Shown here: in pieces, positions 56,164 through 64,000 of the stretch
How the letters are laid out: the number at the start of each line of letters is the position of its first letter
How positions within the stretch are numbered: the stretch's first letter is position 1
Source of the DNA: Clostridiaceae bacterium
Lineage (GTDB): Bacteria; Bacillota; Clostridia; Lachnospirales; Lachnospiraceae
Length of the DNA stretch: 64,000 nt
Direction: 5' to 3'
Assembly (NCBI GenBank): GCA_910575585.1
Contig: CAJTGF010000023.1
Location: 1-64,000, forward strand
Made by a program: the position numbers and the translations under genes
Notes under the pieces: generated by a model
Databases searched by the model: none
The model's input: the letters and a program-made list of their open reading frames with translations, nothing else
Told to the model about the DNA's origin: nothing

Positions 56164-56240
56164 AGGTGTATACTGTTTTTGTCCAGAAAACAATTACCTG
56201 TAAAGGATGATGTCTTATAGAAAACAGTATATACCATTCA
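56164..56240. repeat. Inverted repeat flanking the IS remnant promoter
   Basis: AGGTGTATACTGTTTT (about 56164-56180) and AAAACAGTATATACC (56222-56236) are inverted copies differing at one base. They may be the terminal repeat and regulatory region of the insertion sequence whose truncated transposase follows, or an operator. Confidence 0.45.
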
Positions 56241-56300
56241 ACGTTACTTTACAACTGCTTTAAAAGGTTAAATTTATGCCGTCTCTTTCTACAGACAACT

Positions 56301-56540
56301 ATGAAACATATTATGGCTATACTGATATCCGTCTTTTCCCTTGGATATCATGGTAAGACCATTGACTTTGGAAAATATAGCGCCTGCCACCGCACCACGG
56401 TTGCACACTTCCTCAATAAGGGGAAGTGGAATCATGCCAGGCTGGAAGACATACTTAAAAATACGGTCATCCAGGTCATCTATAAAGAACGGAAGGGCCG
56501 GATCCTGAGCCGCTGGCTATTTCAAGGACGGACGGTCTGA
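56301..56540 (+). pseudogene. Transposase N-terminal fragment (IS4-like DDE)
   Basis: The 79-codon frame reads MAILISVFSLGYHGKTIDFG, then SACHRTTVAHFLNKGKWNHA and LEDILKNTVIQVIYKERKGR. This is the helical N-terminus of a DDE transposase common in Lachnospiraceae IS elements. The catalytic core (several hundred residues) is missing, so it is an inactive stub. The upstream frame starting near 56275 (MPSLSTDNYETYYGYTD) may be the true beginning in another frame, implying a frameshift. Confidence 0.6.
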
Positions 56541-56740
56541 AGCCCAGTAATATCATGTATACGGGGGAAGACCCGCTATAAAACAGTGGAGAATGGGGTG
56601 AAATTGCCCCATCTCCACCATTTAACAGTGTAAGCATATAAAAACTATTCCCATGCAGGAAAAGCCCCACAGAGGGCAAAAGAGAGGGCATGAGGCAGGA
56701 GATAAAAGCCTGCTGCCCTGCTGGAAAGGAGATACGATAA
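56541..56740. other. Intergenic with strong hairpin
   Basis: GTGGAGAATGGGG (56586-56598) pairs with CCCCATCTCCAC (about 56607-56618), loop TGAAATTG. It is followed by CATTT only, so termination is weak. It separates the IS stub from the antirepressor gene. GGAAAGGAG lies before 56741. Confidence 0.5.
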
Positions 56741-57166
56741 ATGGAGAATCTGAGTATTATTGAAAATGAGCTGGTGCCAGTATATACTACCAGTACCGGG
56801 GAGAAAGTCGTTTATGGAACGGAGCTGCATAGGGTATTGGAGGTGAAAAGCCATTACCGGGACTGGGTAAAGAACCGGCTGAATGATATTGGCACAATCG
56901 AAAATGAGGATTTTGAAGGCGCTGAAATTTTAGCACCTTCCGGGCAGACGGTCAGGGACCATATTATCAGTCTGGATACTGCCAAGGAAATGGCAATGCC
57001 GGAGCGGAATGAGAAGGGAAAGCAGGTCAGGCGGTATTTTATCCAGGTTGAAAAGAAATATAAAACTGGTGTTTCCGGTATGATGCTGACAGGTAAACAG
57101 CTGATGGCTCTGGCTGTGATGGAGGCTCAGAAAACCATTGCGGAGCAGGAGCAGGGGGCTGAGTAA
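56741..57166 (+). CDS. AntA/AntB-type phage antirepressor, short form
   Basis: The 141-aa product contains an AntA domain at residues 15-90: VYTTSTGEKVVYGTELHRVL, then EVKSHYRDWVKNRLNDIGTI and a basic RRYFIQVEKKYK helix. Family members usually carry a second C-terminal domain (ANT or KilA-C); here the protein stops at EAQKTIAEQEQGAE, suggesting a truncated or minimal form. Antirepressors inactivate phage repressors during induction. GGAAAGGAGATACGATAA precedes the ATG. It is the first gene of a plus-strand prophage/ICE remnant. Confidence 0.8.
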   Translation: MENLSIIENELVPVYTTSTGEKVVYGTELHRVLEVKSHYRDWVKNRLNDIGTIENEDFEGAEILAPSGQTVRDHIISLDTAKEMAMPERNEKGKQVRRYFIQVEKKYKTGVSGMMLTGKQLMALAVMEAQKTIAEQEQGAE

Positions 57167-57459
57167 TGTGTCCCCTGCTTTTGCTTTCTGGAATCCGTTA
57201 CATAGATGAAGCGCTGGCGACTGCTGGGAAAGCGAACGCTCGCTTTTGAAAAAACAAAAACGAAACAAATAGAACGTTGCAATCCTCCACGGTTCAAAAC
57301 ATATAGGCGGACGAAAGGCAGCGGAAACCATGTAATACCGTATTTTGAGGGCTTTACAACTGCTGCCATCTGCCAGGACCAAAGCGAGCGTTCGCTTTTC
57401 CACGAAACGAAAACGAATGGAACGTTAATTGCAACGTTTCAAAAGCCGGAGGGTGGTCC
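57167..57459. repeat. Non-coding stretch with inverted 19-bp copies
   Basis: AAAGCGAACGCTCGCTTTT (57230-57248) reappears inverted as AAAGCGAGCGTTCGCTTTT near 57383-57401; each is itself near-palindromic. GAACGTTGCAA and TTGCAACGTT motifs also lie near each copy. No frame shows a recognisable product. The arrangement resembles operator or replication-type repeats, or a pair of recombination sites about 150 bases apart. Confidence 0.45.
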
Positions 57460-57975
57460 GTGGCACACACAGGGGCGCCATATTGCTGTTTTTTGGGCAG
57501 AGACGATTATTTTATGTCAAGCATGGAAACAGGGCAGTATGGGGCGATTAGAGGGCATGGCGGGCAGCAGGTCAACGGCTGGGCTGTCTGGCAATGGGCG
57601 AATATCTCGGTAACGCTGGAGGCTCATGCCGTATGGGAAAGCCCGGAGGGGATGCTGGCGGATATTACGCCCCATGACTGTGGTGAGAGGGAGATTCTTT
57701 TCCTGCGTGATGATAGGGTGGTATATTCAGGAAAGCCGATAGGGAGCATCAAACAGCCGCTTACCGCTTCGCCGCAGGTGGCAGAACTTATTGGATTGCT
57801 GAATGAGCGTGATCGGATTATGAGTGCCGCTCCGGGAAGATTATGTGAGATGCCAAAGAGCCTGCTGATCAGAATCATGCAGATTCAGGAGATGCTGCAT
57901 AAGGAAGTGGGCCGGAATGATCCCTGCCCCTGCCAGTCGGGATTGAAGTACAAAAAATGCTGTGGCCGGAACTGA
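57460..57975 (+). CDS. SEC-C motif protein of the prophage remnant
   Basis: This 171-aa protein starts at GTG 57460 after GGAGGGTGG. The C-terminus is a clear SEC-C zinc motif, [20 protein letters not shown] (about 150-170). The N-terminal part ([40 protein letters not shown]) is a beta-rich domain that I do not recognise and is seen in phage/ICE-type genes of gut clostridia. SEC-C motifs bind zinc and mediate protein or nucleic acid contacts. It overlaps the next ORF by 19 bases, consistent with an operon. Confidence 0.7.
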   Translation: MAHTGAPYCCFLGRDDYFMSSMETGQYGAIRGHGGQQVNGWAVWQWANISVTLEAHAVWESPEGMLADITPHDCGEREILFLRDDRVVYSGKPIGSIKQPLTASPQVAELIGLLNERDRIMSAAPGRLCEMPKSLLIRIMQIQEMLHKEVGRNDPCPCQSGLKYKKCCGRN

Positions 57976-58241
57976 TAGGCAGCAGGGAACAGGAGAAACT
58001 GCGGACAACGGCCAGGGAGATCGATGAATGGTTCTATTCTCTGAATGAATGGAGCCAGAGAACCATCCTGAGCCATATGATTGGGTACCTGGAGGCATCC
58101 AAAGATCTGATTTCATCAGGAAAGCAGGTGCGGCCTGATGAGATATTAAGGGCATTCAGTGTCATGGAAGATATGATAAACGAGGCATGGAAGGGATGCT
58201 GGAGGCACTTGCCAAAGGTGCCTATACTGGCACGAGGGTAG
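57957..58241 (+). CDS. Hypothetical helical protein
   Basis: A 94-aa frame ([40 protein letters not shown]) is rich in amphipathic helices. It overlaps the SEC-C gene by 19 bases and the next ORF by 55 bases. The following ORF continues similar helical character ([20 protein letters not shown]), so one ancestral gene split by a frameshift near 58190 is possible. No motif known. Confidence 0.45.
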   Translation: MLWPELIGSREQEKLRTTAREIDEWFYSLNEWSQRTILSHMIGYLEASKDLISSGKQVRPDEILRAFSVMEDMINEAWKGCWRHLPKVPILARG

Positions 58242-58375
58242 AATATATAGGGAACTCCCTGGAGATACTGAGGGATTATTTGGGGCAGAGGGCGGAGCGG
58301 CTTGATATGCTCTGCTCCCCTTTCCTTAAAATGTGGAAGGAAGGGGACCACTGCAGGGAAGTCCCTTTCAGATAA
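58187..58375 (+). CDS. Hypothetical protein, possibly continuation of the previous gene after a frameshift
   Basis: The 62-aa frame (YIGNSLEILRDYLGQRAERL, CSPFLKMWKEGDHCREVPFR) begins inside the previous ORF. It is helical. A single-base shift around 58190-58240 would join the two into about 135 residues. It could alternatively be translated by reinitiation. No known motif. Confidence 0.35.
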   Translation: MEGMLEALAKGAYTGTRVEYIGNSLEILRDYLGQRAERLDMLCSPFLKMWKEGDHCREVPFR

Positions 58376-58403
58376 ATGTAGCGGATGGGATAAATTTTGG
58401 CGG

Positions 58404-58700
58404 ATGCCGGGAGCCTGGCATCTGGTAATACGTGGGATGGTACCCAGGGCATATTATGAGAAACAGAAAAAGGCCGGGTTCCTCCTGGATGAAACGGCGG
58501 TACCTGCTGTCAGGATCCCGCTGAATGAAAAGCGGCTGCTGAGCCTGGATGAGTTCTGCGGGTATGCCGGCGGCATCGGGATATGCACCACAAGGAAGCA
58601 TGTCCGGGAGATTGGTGCAGAGGTACGGATCGGCGGCAGATGTCTTGTGGACAGGATAAAATTTGACCGCTGGTGTGATAGTTACCGCTCACAGAGGTGA
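58404..58700 (+). CDS. DUF6462/excisionase-like DNA-binding protein
   Basis: The start is uncertain (58302, 58404 or 58437). The C-terminal 60 residues read KRLLSLDEFCGYAGGIGICT, then TRKHVREIGAEVRIGGRCLV and DRIKFDRWCDS. This is the winged-helix excisionase-like pattern of DUF6462 proteins that sit directly upstream of tyrosine integrases. It likely controls excision direction. It precedes an integrase N-terminal fragment (58882-59133), supporting the assignment. Confidence 0.65.
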   Translation: MPGAWHLVIRGMVPRAYYEKQKKAGFLLDETAVPAVRIPLNEKRLLSLDEFCGYAGGIGICTTRKHVREIGAEVRIGGRCLVDRIKFDRWCDSYRSQR

Positions 58701-58881
58701 GAAGATAGTGCTGTGGCTTCCAGATTGGCCCATATTTGGGCAAAAAGCGTTAAGACGGAATTTTATCATTGAAACGCTCAAAATAGCAGGGTGGGCAAAT
58801 TAGAGGGCATAGGAGAAAAGAGGGGCAAGGGACAAACAGAAAGGCGGATCCGGATGCCTCTCTACGCATTTTAGAGAGAAG

Positions 58882-59133
58882 ATGTTGGATGTGGCAGAGG
58901 ATAAGAGGAAACAACTCCCTCCAGGGATTTCCGTGCGGAAAGATGGCCGGTACCAGGCAAGGTATACTTTTAATGGCAAGCGCCACACGATTTATGGCAA
59001 AGGCCTGAAAGAAATCCAGAAGAAATTAAGGGAGCTGCCGCTTCATTTTCTTCAAATGGGTGGATTACATGATAAGAAAGCTAAGCAGTGTATTGCGGCA
59101 GGCTGTTTCCAAGGGACAGGAGGGGCGATCTGA
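58882..59133 (+). pseudogene. Tyrosine integrase, N-terminal fragment
   Basis: The frame reads KRKQLPPGISVRKDGRYQAR then YTFNGKRHTIYGKGLKEIQK KLREL, which is the AP2-like arm-binding domain that opens many Lachnospiraceae phage/ICE integrases. After about residue 55 the sequence leaves the family and stops; core-binding and catalytic domains are absent. The element that carried the AntA and SEC-C genes therefore cannot move by itself. Sequence beyond 59133 belongs to the next regulatory region. Confidence 0.7.
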
Positions 59134-59341
59134 ACGGCGAATTTTTAAAATACCCTGATCAAGAGATTTCCTCTCCTGTGATCGCGTTAAACCAACCCTT
59201 TCTGCACCAAACGACATTTTTGGCTTCCATTTGGTCATTTTTTCATTAAATTTATCTTATTCTTACTTTCTAATATCAACCCAAAATCCGGCAAAAACTG
59301 TCTTTTCATGCAATACGCTTTTATTTTACCGTCCCATACTG

Positions 59342-59347
59342 TATAAT
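59342..59347 (+). promoter_or_regulatory. -10 box of the LytTR operon
   Basis: Perfect TATAAT, 27 bases before the ATG. The -35 region at 17-base spacing is poor, fitting an activated or autoregulated promoter. CGGAGGTATAAAA is the ribosome site. The rest of 59134-59373 holds no gene that I can support. Confidence 0.6.
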
Positions 59348-59373
59348 GTAATAAAATATACGGAGGTATAAAA

Positions 59374-60078
59374 ATGCGAATACTCATCTGCGACGATGAT
59401 GCGCTGATAATCGATCAGCTTCAGAAATATATAATGAATTTTTTTGAAAATATCGGTGTAAAATGTCCTGAACTGGTCTGCTTTTCTGACGGAGAATCCC
59501 TTCTGTCAGACAAAGGTGAAAAAGACATTCTTTTTCTTGATATAGAAATGCCCGGAATGAATGGCATCTATGTGGGAAATGAATTAAAAAGAGCAAACAA
59601 CAATATCATCATTTTTATTGTAACTTCTTATTCCGAATATCTTGATGAGGCAATGCGGTTTCATGTATTCCGATACCTGTCAAAACCGCTGGATAAACAG
59701 CGTTTTTTCCGTAATATGAAAGATGCTGTTGACCTGTATAACGCTATAACAATAAAAATTCCTGTCGAAACAAAACAGGGTATGCATACCCTTCCAGCCT
59801 CCTCTGTCATAGCAATAGAAGCACAGGGCAGAAAAATAACAGTACATACAACTTTATGTGATTTTGAATCCATTCACAATATGCAGTACTGGCTGGAACT
59901 TCTCCCTAAAAATCGTTTTTTTCAGACTCACCGCAGCTTCATCATCAATTTTGAACATGTCACAGATTTTGACCGTAATCTTGTTCATATGTCAGATAAT
60001 CAATCTGCTTATCTGACAAAAAGGAAATACAGCTCATTTAAACAAGCCTATCTCCTTTATTTAGAAAGTACGAGGTAA
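59374..60078 (+). CDS. LytTR-family response regulator (AgrA-like)
   Basis: This 234-aa protein has a receiver with acidic pocket ICDDDAL (residues 5-11) and phospho-acceptor Asp56 in ILFLDIEMPGMNG, and a LytTR DNA-binding domain (about 135-230) with VIAIEAQGRKITVHTTLCDF and NRFFQTHRSFIINFEHVTDF. LytTR regulators bind paired 9-bp direct repeats and often control peptide signalling or antimicrobial defence. It starts behind CGGAGGTATAAAA. It is followed five bases later by a GHKL kinase and further on by an ABC transporter, a typical peptide-sensing module. Confidence 0.94.
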   Translation: MRILICDDDALIIDQLQKYIMNFFENIGVKCPELVCFSDGESLLSDKGEKDILFLDIEMPGMNGIYVGNELKRANNNIIIFIVTSYSEYLDEAMRFHVFRYLSKPLDKQRFFRNMKDAVDLYNAITIKIPVETKQGMHTLPASSVIAIEAQGRKITVHTTLCDFESIHNMQYWLELLPKNRFFQTHRSFIINFEHVTDFDRNLVHMSDNQSAYLTKRKYSSFKQAYLLYLESTR

Positions 60079-60083
60079 AATAA

Positions 60084-61397
60084 ATGAGAAATACAGTCTG
60101 TTATTTTTTCAGTTTTCTTGTAGAAGCAATTATACTTTGGCAATACTCTTCCCATTTATTTTCCTCCAAACGCACTCCTTGGAAAAAGCTTTCCATACTT
60201 TGCATCTTATATTTTATCCTGTTTTTTGTTTCACTGTCTGAGTTTATATGGTTAAATGTAGCTTTATATTTTTTACTGAATTTCATTTTCTTAGTTACTC
60301 AGTATGACCTAAATTATTACTCCGGGCTATTTCATTCTTCTATACTGACGGCTGTTATGGCAATGAGTGAACTGATCGTATATGGAATTACCAAACGGTT
60401 TACCCCCCATTTCCTTGATAACGACAGGGAATTCTATCATTTTTTAGTTTTTGCAGTTTTCAGTAAGCTTATATTTTTTGCTGTTATCTATGTACTGATG
60501 CACCTGATGCAAAGACCGAAGAAAAACACAGGGCAGTATGATAAATCTGTTTTTCTTTTTATTTATATTCCCTTAACTTCTATCTTTATTATGTTTATTT
60601 TTATAAGTATTAGCGAATCTGTTCCTCTTTCATCATCGCTTGATTGGATGATTGCAGTGGGTGCTGTTTTTCTGTTAGCAGCTAATCTGCTTGTGTTTGG
60701 AATCAATCAATATAACCAGAAAAAAAACATGGAATTTACAGAAATGCAGTTATTGCTCCAACAAGAATCTGATTCAGCCCAGTATTATGAAATGCTGCGT
60801 CTGCAAAACGAAAACCAGCGCATCTTAATCCATGATATAAAAAAACATCTGCAATCCATTGATATGCTGAATGACCAAAAAGAACATGATAAAATAGGCA
60901 CCTATATCCGACAGCTGATACTTTCCTCAGACCTGAAAGAATGTTCCAGACTATGTGATCATGAAATGCTTAATTCCATTCTATGCCGCTATATGCGGCA
61001 ATGCACGGACAGTCACATAACTTTTCATGCCGACATCCGAAGCAGGACAATGGATTTCATTGCAGACAATGACCTGACATCTCTATTTTGTAATTTACTG
61101 GATAACGCCATAGCTGCTGCAGGCATCGTCCCTGATTCTTTTGTTGAAATCAATACAAGCAAACATGAGAAAACATCATTTGTCATAATAACCGTTATCA
61201 ACTCCTGCAGGAAAAATCCCTTTTCCGGCAAAGGCAGACAGCTTAGTACCGATAAAACTGATAAAATCAGGCATGGATTTGGGTTAAAAAGTATTCATAA
61301 AACAATCAGCAAATATCATGGAAATATGCAGATGTATTACAATGATGATACACTGACTTTCCATACAATCATTACTTTGAAGCAACAGGAACTGTGA
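60084..61397 (+). CDS. GHKL sensor histidine kinase (AgrC-like)
   Basis: This 437-aa protein has six or seven N-terminal membrane segments (about 1-210), then a dimerisation helix with the phospho-accepting LIHDIKKHLQSI motif (about 251-262) and a GHKL ATPase domain: LTSLFCNLLDNAIAAAGIVP (N box) and HGFGLKSIHKTISKYHGNMQ (G box). It is the AgrC/VirS type that pairs with LytTR regulators, and usually detects a peptide. AGGTAAAATAA precedes the ATG. Cognate partner of 59374-60078. Confidence 0.93.
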   Translation: MRNTVCYFFSFLVEAIILWQYSSHLFSSKRTPWKKLSILCILYFILFFVSLSEFIWLNVALYFLLNFIFLVTQYDLNYYSGLFHSSILTAVMAMSELIVYGITKRFTPHFLDNDREFYHFLVFAVFSKLIFFAVIYVLMHLMQRPKKNTGQYDKSVFLFIYIPLTSIFIMFIFISISESVPLSSSLDWMIAVGAVFLLAANLLVFGINQYNQKKNMEFTEMQLLLQQESDSAQYYEMLRLQNENQRILIHDIKKHLQSIDMLNDQKEHDKIGTYIRQLILSSDLKECSRLCDHEMLNSILCRYMRQCTDSHITFHADIRSRTMDFIADNDLTSLFCNLLDNAIAAAGIVPDSFVEINTSKHEKTSFVIITVINSCRKNPFSGKGRQLSTDKTDKIRHGFGLKSIHKTISKYHGNMQMYYNDDTLTFHTIITLKQQEL

Positions 61398-61511
61398 ACC
61401 GGATGCAGCACCTGTTACCCAAAATTTAGAAAAGGCCCCAGCCAATCCTGATGTTTACATCAAAAAATGATAGCGCTTCATGGATGGCTGTTTTGAGATC
61501 ATGGCAATTGT

Positions 61512-61557
61512 TGAGTAAATCACGCAAAAAATATGCGTGATTTACTCATTCTTTTTT
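61512..61557 (+). terminator. Terminator with 15-bp perfect stem between kinase and ABC genes
   Basis: TGAGTAAATCACGCA (61512-61526), loop 61527-61533, perfect complement 61534-61548, then TTCTTTTTT. It ends 56 bases before the ABC ATPase start. It may separate the units or act as an attenuator for the transporter. 61398-61511 holds no gene. Confidence 0.85.
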
Positions 61558-61612
61558 ACAGCCCCAAAATTACAATACTGTTATCAAAAAACAGCAAAGG
61601 AGAATAAAAGAA

Positions 61613-62362
61613 ATGGCTACATTATTGGAAGCGAAAAACGTAACAAAAATTTATGCAAAATCACAGCACCCAAGCCTTAATAACGTATCGTTCCGCGTAA
61701 CGGACGGCGAATTTATTGCCATTATGGGAGCTTCCGGATCAGGAAAGACTACATTGCTTAACGTTCTTTCTACGATTGATACACCCACAAGCGGGAGTAT
61801 TACAATAAACGGTATCAATCTAAAAAATCTGACTGATTCCAAAGCAGCGGACTTCCGCAGGGATAATCTGGGTTTTATTTTCCAGGAATATCTGCTGTTA
61901 GACAGCCTTACTATTTTTGAGAATATCGCTGTTCCACTGACTTTACAGAAACTTCCGCCTCAAAAAATAGAAAATATGATAAGAAGCCTGGCAAAAAGCT
62001 TTGGTATTGACGCACAGTTAGAAAAATATCCAAGTGAGCTCTCAGGCGGGCAAAGGCAGCGCGCTTCCGCTCTAAGGGCTCTTGTGAAACATCCAAGCAT
62101 TTTGTTTGCGGATGAACCGACCGGAGCATTGGATTCAAGTTCCGCAACAGATTTGCTGAACACGTTAAAGGAATCAAATGAGCGCCTCCATACTACGATA
62201 CTAATGGTCACACATGATGTTTATGCCGCAAGTTTTGCTGACCGCATCCTGATTTTTAAAGACGGCTGCATCATTCAGGAATTATTCAAACAAAATGCTG
62301 ACAGGCGTGCATTCTATGAATCCATTGCGCATGAAACAGCAAAATTAGACACAGAAAGGTAG
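61613..62362 (+). CDS. ABC transporter ATP-binding protein (BceA-type)
   Basis: This 249-aa ATPase has Walker A MGASGSGKTTLLN (about 34-46), Q-loop FIFQEYLLLDSLT, signature ELSGGQRQRASALRAL (about 142-157), Walker B ILFADEPTGALDSS (about 162-175) and the H-switch MVTHDVYA. It resembles BceA/YvcR-type subunits that work with large FtsX-type permeases in antimicrobial peptide detoxification and sensing. AAAGGAGAATAAAAGAA precedes the ATG. The permease starts ten bases after its stop. Confidence 0.95.
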   Translation: MATLLEAKNVTKIYAKSQHPSLNNVSFRVTDGEFIAIMGASGSGKTTLLNVLSTIDTPTSGSITINGINLKNLTDSKAADFRRDNLGFIFQEYLLLDSLTIFENIAVPLTLQKLPPQKIENMIRSLAKSFGIDAQLEKYPSELSGGQRQRASALRALVKHPSILFADEPTGALDSSSATDLLNTLKESNERLHTTILMVTHDVYAASFADRILIFKDGCIIQELFKQNADRRAFYESIAHETAKLDTER

Positions 62363-62372
62363 GGAAGTACCC

Positions 62373-64000
62373 ATGAACCATTTATCTACGGCACTTAAGA
62401 ACCTAAAAAATAATTTTTCCTTTTATGCCCTCTATTTATTATCCGTTTCCTTTGTAATTACTATTTTTTTTGCTTTCACTTCGTTTTCCATGAATAACGT
62501 TATGCTTGAGAAAATATCAGGCGACGGGAGAGTGGAAACTATGTGCAACACGATTTCTGTGTTCCTTATGGCATTCGTTATTTTTTATATGTCATATTCA
62601 AACCGTTTCTTTCTGCGCCGACGCACAAAGGAATTAGGTATTTATGCATTATTAGGATATCGGAAATCCACAATACTGTCCTTGCTTACAGCAGAAAATC
62701 TGCTTTCCTGCTTCGGGGCTTTTGTAATCGGAATCCTTTTGGGCGGTCTGTTTCACAAAGGCATTGTGTTTGGCATTACAAAATTACTGGGATTGACAGT
62801 CAACAATTCAGAAATACCTTATTTTAACCTGAATGCCATAGTAAAGACGGCTTGTTTTGTTTTTGCTATTATTATCATGTTATCGCTGTCCAACAGCAGA
62901 TTTCTTTTTAAATCCTCCCTTATGGATTTAGTGCGGTTTGAAAAAAGTGCGGAAAAGCGTACAAAGTTCCATGCTGTTCCTTCCATAATCGGGTTTGTAT
63001 CTGTCATTTTGGGATACTGCATTGCCCTTGACATCCTGAGGGGCGAAAAATCTGTCTGGTTTTCAGTCGGGTTTTATGCTGTTGGAATGCTTACATTTGC
63101 ACTCATTCTTTTTGGGACAGTGCTTTTTATTGCATCTTTTCTCCCTTATGCGGTACAGACCGGTAAAAAAAATAAGAAGAAATTTTATACGGAAACAAGA
63201 ATCATTACTTCACCTGGTTTTATATACCGAATGTGTTCCAATTCAAAAACGCTGATCATGCTCACATTACTGTCAGCCGCAGCTTTGACTGTTTCAAGTG
63301 CTATGGCTCTCTCCCTGTATTATCCGATTGCAGCAGTATCCCGCATTGCGCCGTCAGAAATCGAGTGTCGTATTGAAAAGGAAAGCGATCTGTCCACAAT
63401 CATGGAGATCGTGAACAACTATTCATCCGGAGATGATATTACATTCCTACAGACCGATATTTATAAAGTTACTTCTACCGCCGGGCAGCTTCCCATGGAA
63501 TATAGTGTCGGAACTTCCAAGGGAGATGCTGACAACGAAAAAATCCCTCGGAATGCAGGTTTTGAATGTATCTCATATTCTGACTATACCGCCATTCTGA
63601 AGGCACAAGGGCGGCAAAAGGCTTTGGAGCAATTAACAGCATTAAACAGCAATGAGTGTATTTTTGTAAGATACCAGCCGGCTTCCGGCAAAGATGAAAC
63701 AGGCAGCACCTATCCACTGCTCATAAACAATACAGAAATACCTGTCACTGTGACTATGACCACATTAGATAATCCTATTTCTTTTGCGAACAGTGTTGGT
63801 ACTTTGATTATAAGTGACAGCTTATACAAAATAATATCTGATAATGCCGCCCCCGAAACGAAAGTCTTAAGTATAAACGGAAGTTCCATAACAGGCAGCG
63901 AGGATCTGTTTCAGGCTCTATCCGCATATTTGGATAAAAGCCCTTACCTGCAGGGCAGCTCCCACAGGATACATGAAGTGATTTCCCTAAGCAGTTCCAC
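62373..64000 (+). CDS. ABC transporter permease (BceB-type, FtsX-like), partial at right edge
   Basis: The frame is open from ATG 62373 to the end of the window (542 codons seen). It starts NHLSTALKNLKNNFSFYALY and contains the FtsX-like segment FFLRRRTKELGIYALLGYRK (about 80-100) between membrane helices. Roughly eight membrane segments are seen, then a large extracellular domain beginning near residue 325 (IAPSEIECRIEKESDLSTIM). This long external loop is the hallmark of BceB permeases that recognise cell-wall peptide antibiotics. The C-terminal membrane pair lies outside the window. Confidence 0.9.
   Translation, partial: MNHLSTALKNLKNNFSFYALYLLSVSFVITIFFAFTSFSMNNVMLEKISGDGRVETMCNTISVFLMAFVIFYMSYSNRFFLRRRTKELGIYALLGYRKSTILSLLTAENLLSCFGAFVIGILLGGLFHKGIVFGITKLLGLTVNNSEIPYFNLNAIVKTACFVFAIIIMLSLSNSRFLFKSSLMDLVRFEKSAEKRTKFHAVPSIIGFVSVILGYCIALDILRGEKSVWFSVGFYAVGMLTFALILFGTVLFIASFLPYAVQTGKKNKKKFYTETRIITSPGFIYRMCSNSKTLIMLTLLSAAALTVSSAMALSLYYPIAAVSRIAPSEIECRIEKESDLSTIMEIVNNYSSGDDITFLQTDIYKVTSTAGQLPMEYSVGTSKGDADNEKIPRNAGFECISYSDYTAILKAQGRQKALEQLTALNSNECIFVRYQPASGKDETGSTYPLLINNTEIPVTVTMTTLDNPISFANSVGTLIISDSLYKIISDNAAPETKVLSINGSSITGSEDLFQALSAYLDKSPYLQGSSHRIHEVISLSSS

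Overview
The window looks like a gut Lachnospiraceae/Clostridia chromosome (Firmicutes). The evidence is a spmA sporulation fragment, a type III glutamine synthetase, a split glutamate synthase, an ANTAR nitrogen regulator, Tn1549/Tn916-type conjugation genes, strong AGGAGG ribosome sites and mid-40s GC. Species cannot be fixed from sequence alone.

Layout. (1) 1-8610: minus-strand mobile DNA. It holds the start of one large serine recombinase cut by the window edge, small accessory genes, a 3.07-kb Tn7/Mu-like three-gene transposon (1137-4205), a KTR-type Cys-rich protein, an XRE regulator and a complete 783-aa serine recombinase. (2) 8604-16301: the parA-parB-repA to pcfB-virD4 arm of a Tn1549-like ICE. 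Its virD4 is cut at codon 198, exactly where the serine-recombinase element begins, so one mobile element sits inside another. The outer end of the ICE arm abuts a spmA gene broken after about 112 codons. (3) 17200-20000: a graveyard of partial genes (BspA-type LRR, tyrosine integrase, M24 peptidase, KilA-N) around an intact GNAT. (4) 20400-29550: an apparent sulfated-glycoside locus with anaerobic sulfatase maturase, RpiR regulator, cytosolic Cys-type sulfatase, PTS EIIC, GH1 phospho-glycosidase and a TauE/SafE exporter. (5) 29917-36374: a 150-nt hairpin, then a three-gene phosphorelay of a lone receiver, a hybrid kinase ending in Hpt, and a hybrid kinase fused to a DegV (fatty-acid-binding) domain. 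(6) 36437-53201: a nitrogen hub. Leftward: glnN, amtB-PII, pyrG, purF, carA, carB. Rightward: a three-piece glutamate synthase, a short type I glutamine synthetase and an ANTAR antiterminator. The two divergent leaders share the same architecture: promoter, AxxGxx hexaloop hairpin, overlapping terminator. They are good candidate targets for the ANTAR protein. (7) 53200-59133: an HxlR regulator, hypotheticals including a UDG-like protein, an IS remnant, and a prophage/ICE remnant (AntA, SEC-C, DUF6462-like, integrase N-terminus). (8) 59374-64000: a LytTR response regulator, GHKL kinase and BceAB-type ABC transporter; the permease runs off the right edge.

Most notable are the HK-DegV fusion operon with its hairpin, the paired ANTAR-type attenuators on a glutamine-centred gene cluster, and the intracellular sulfatase/PTS pathway. 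All functional statements are inferences from recognisable motifs and gene order; no searches were run.
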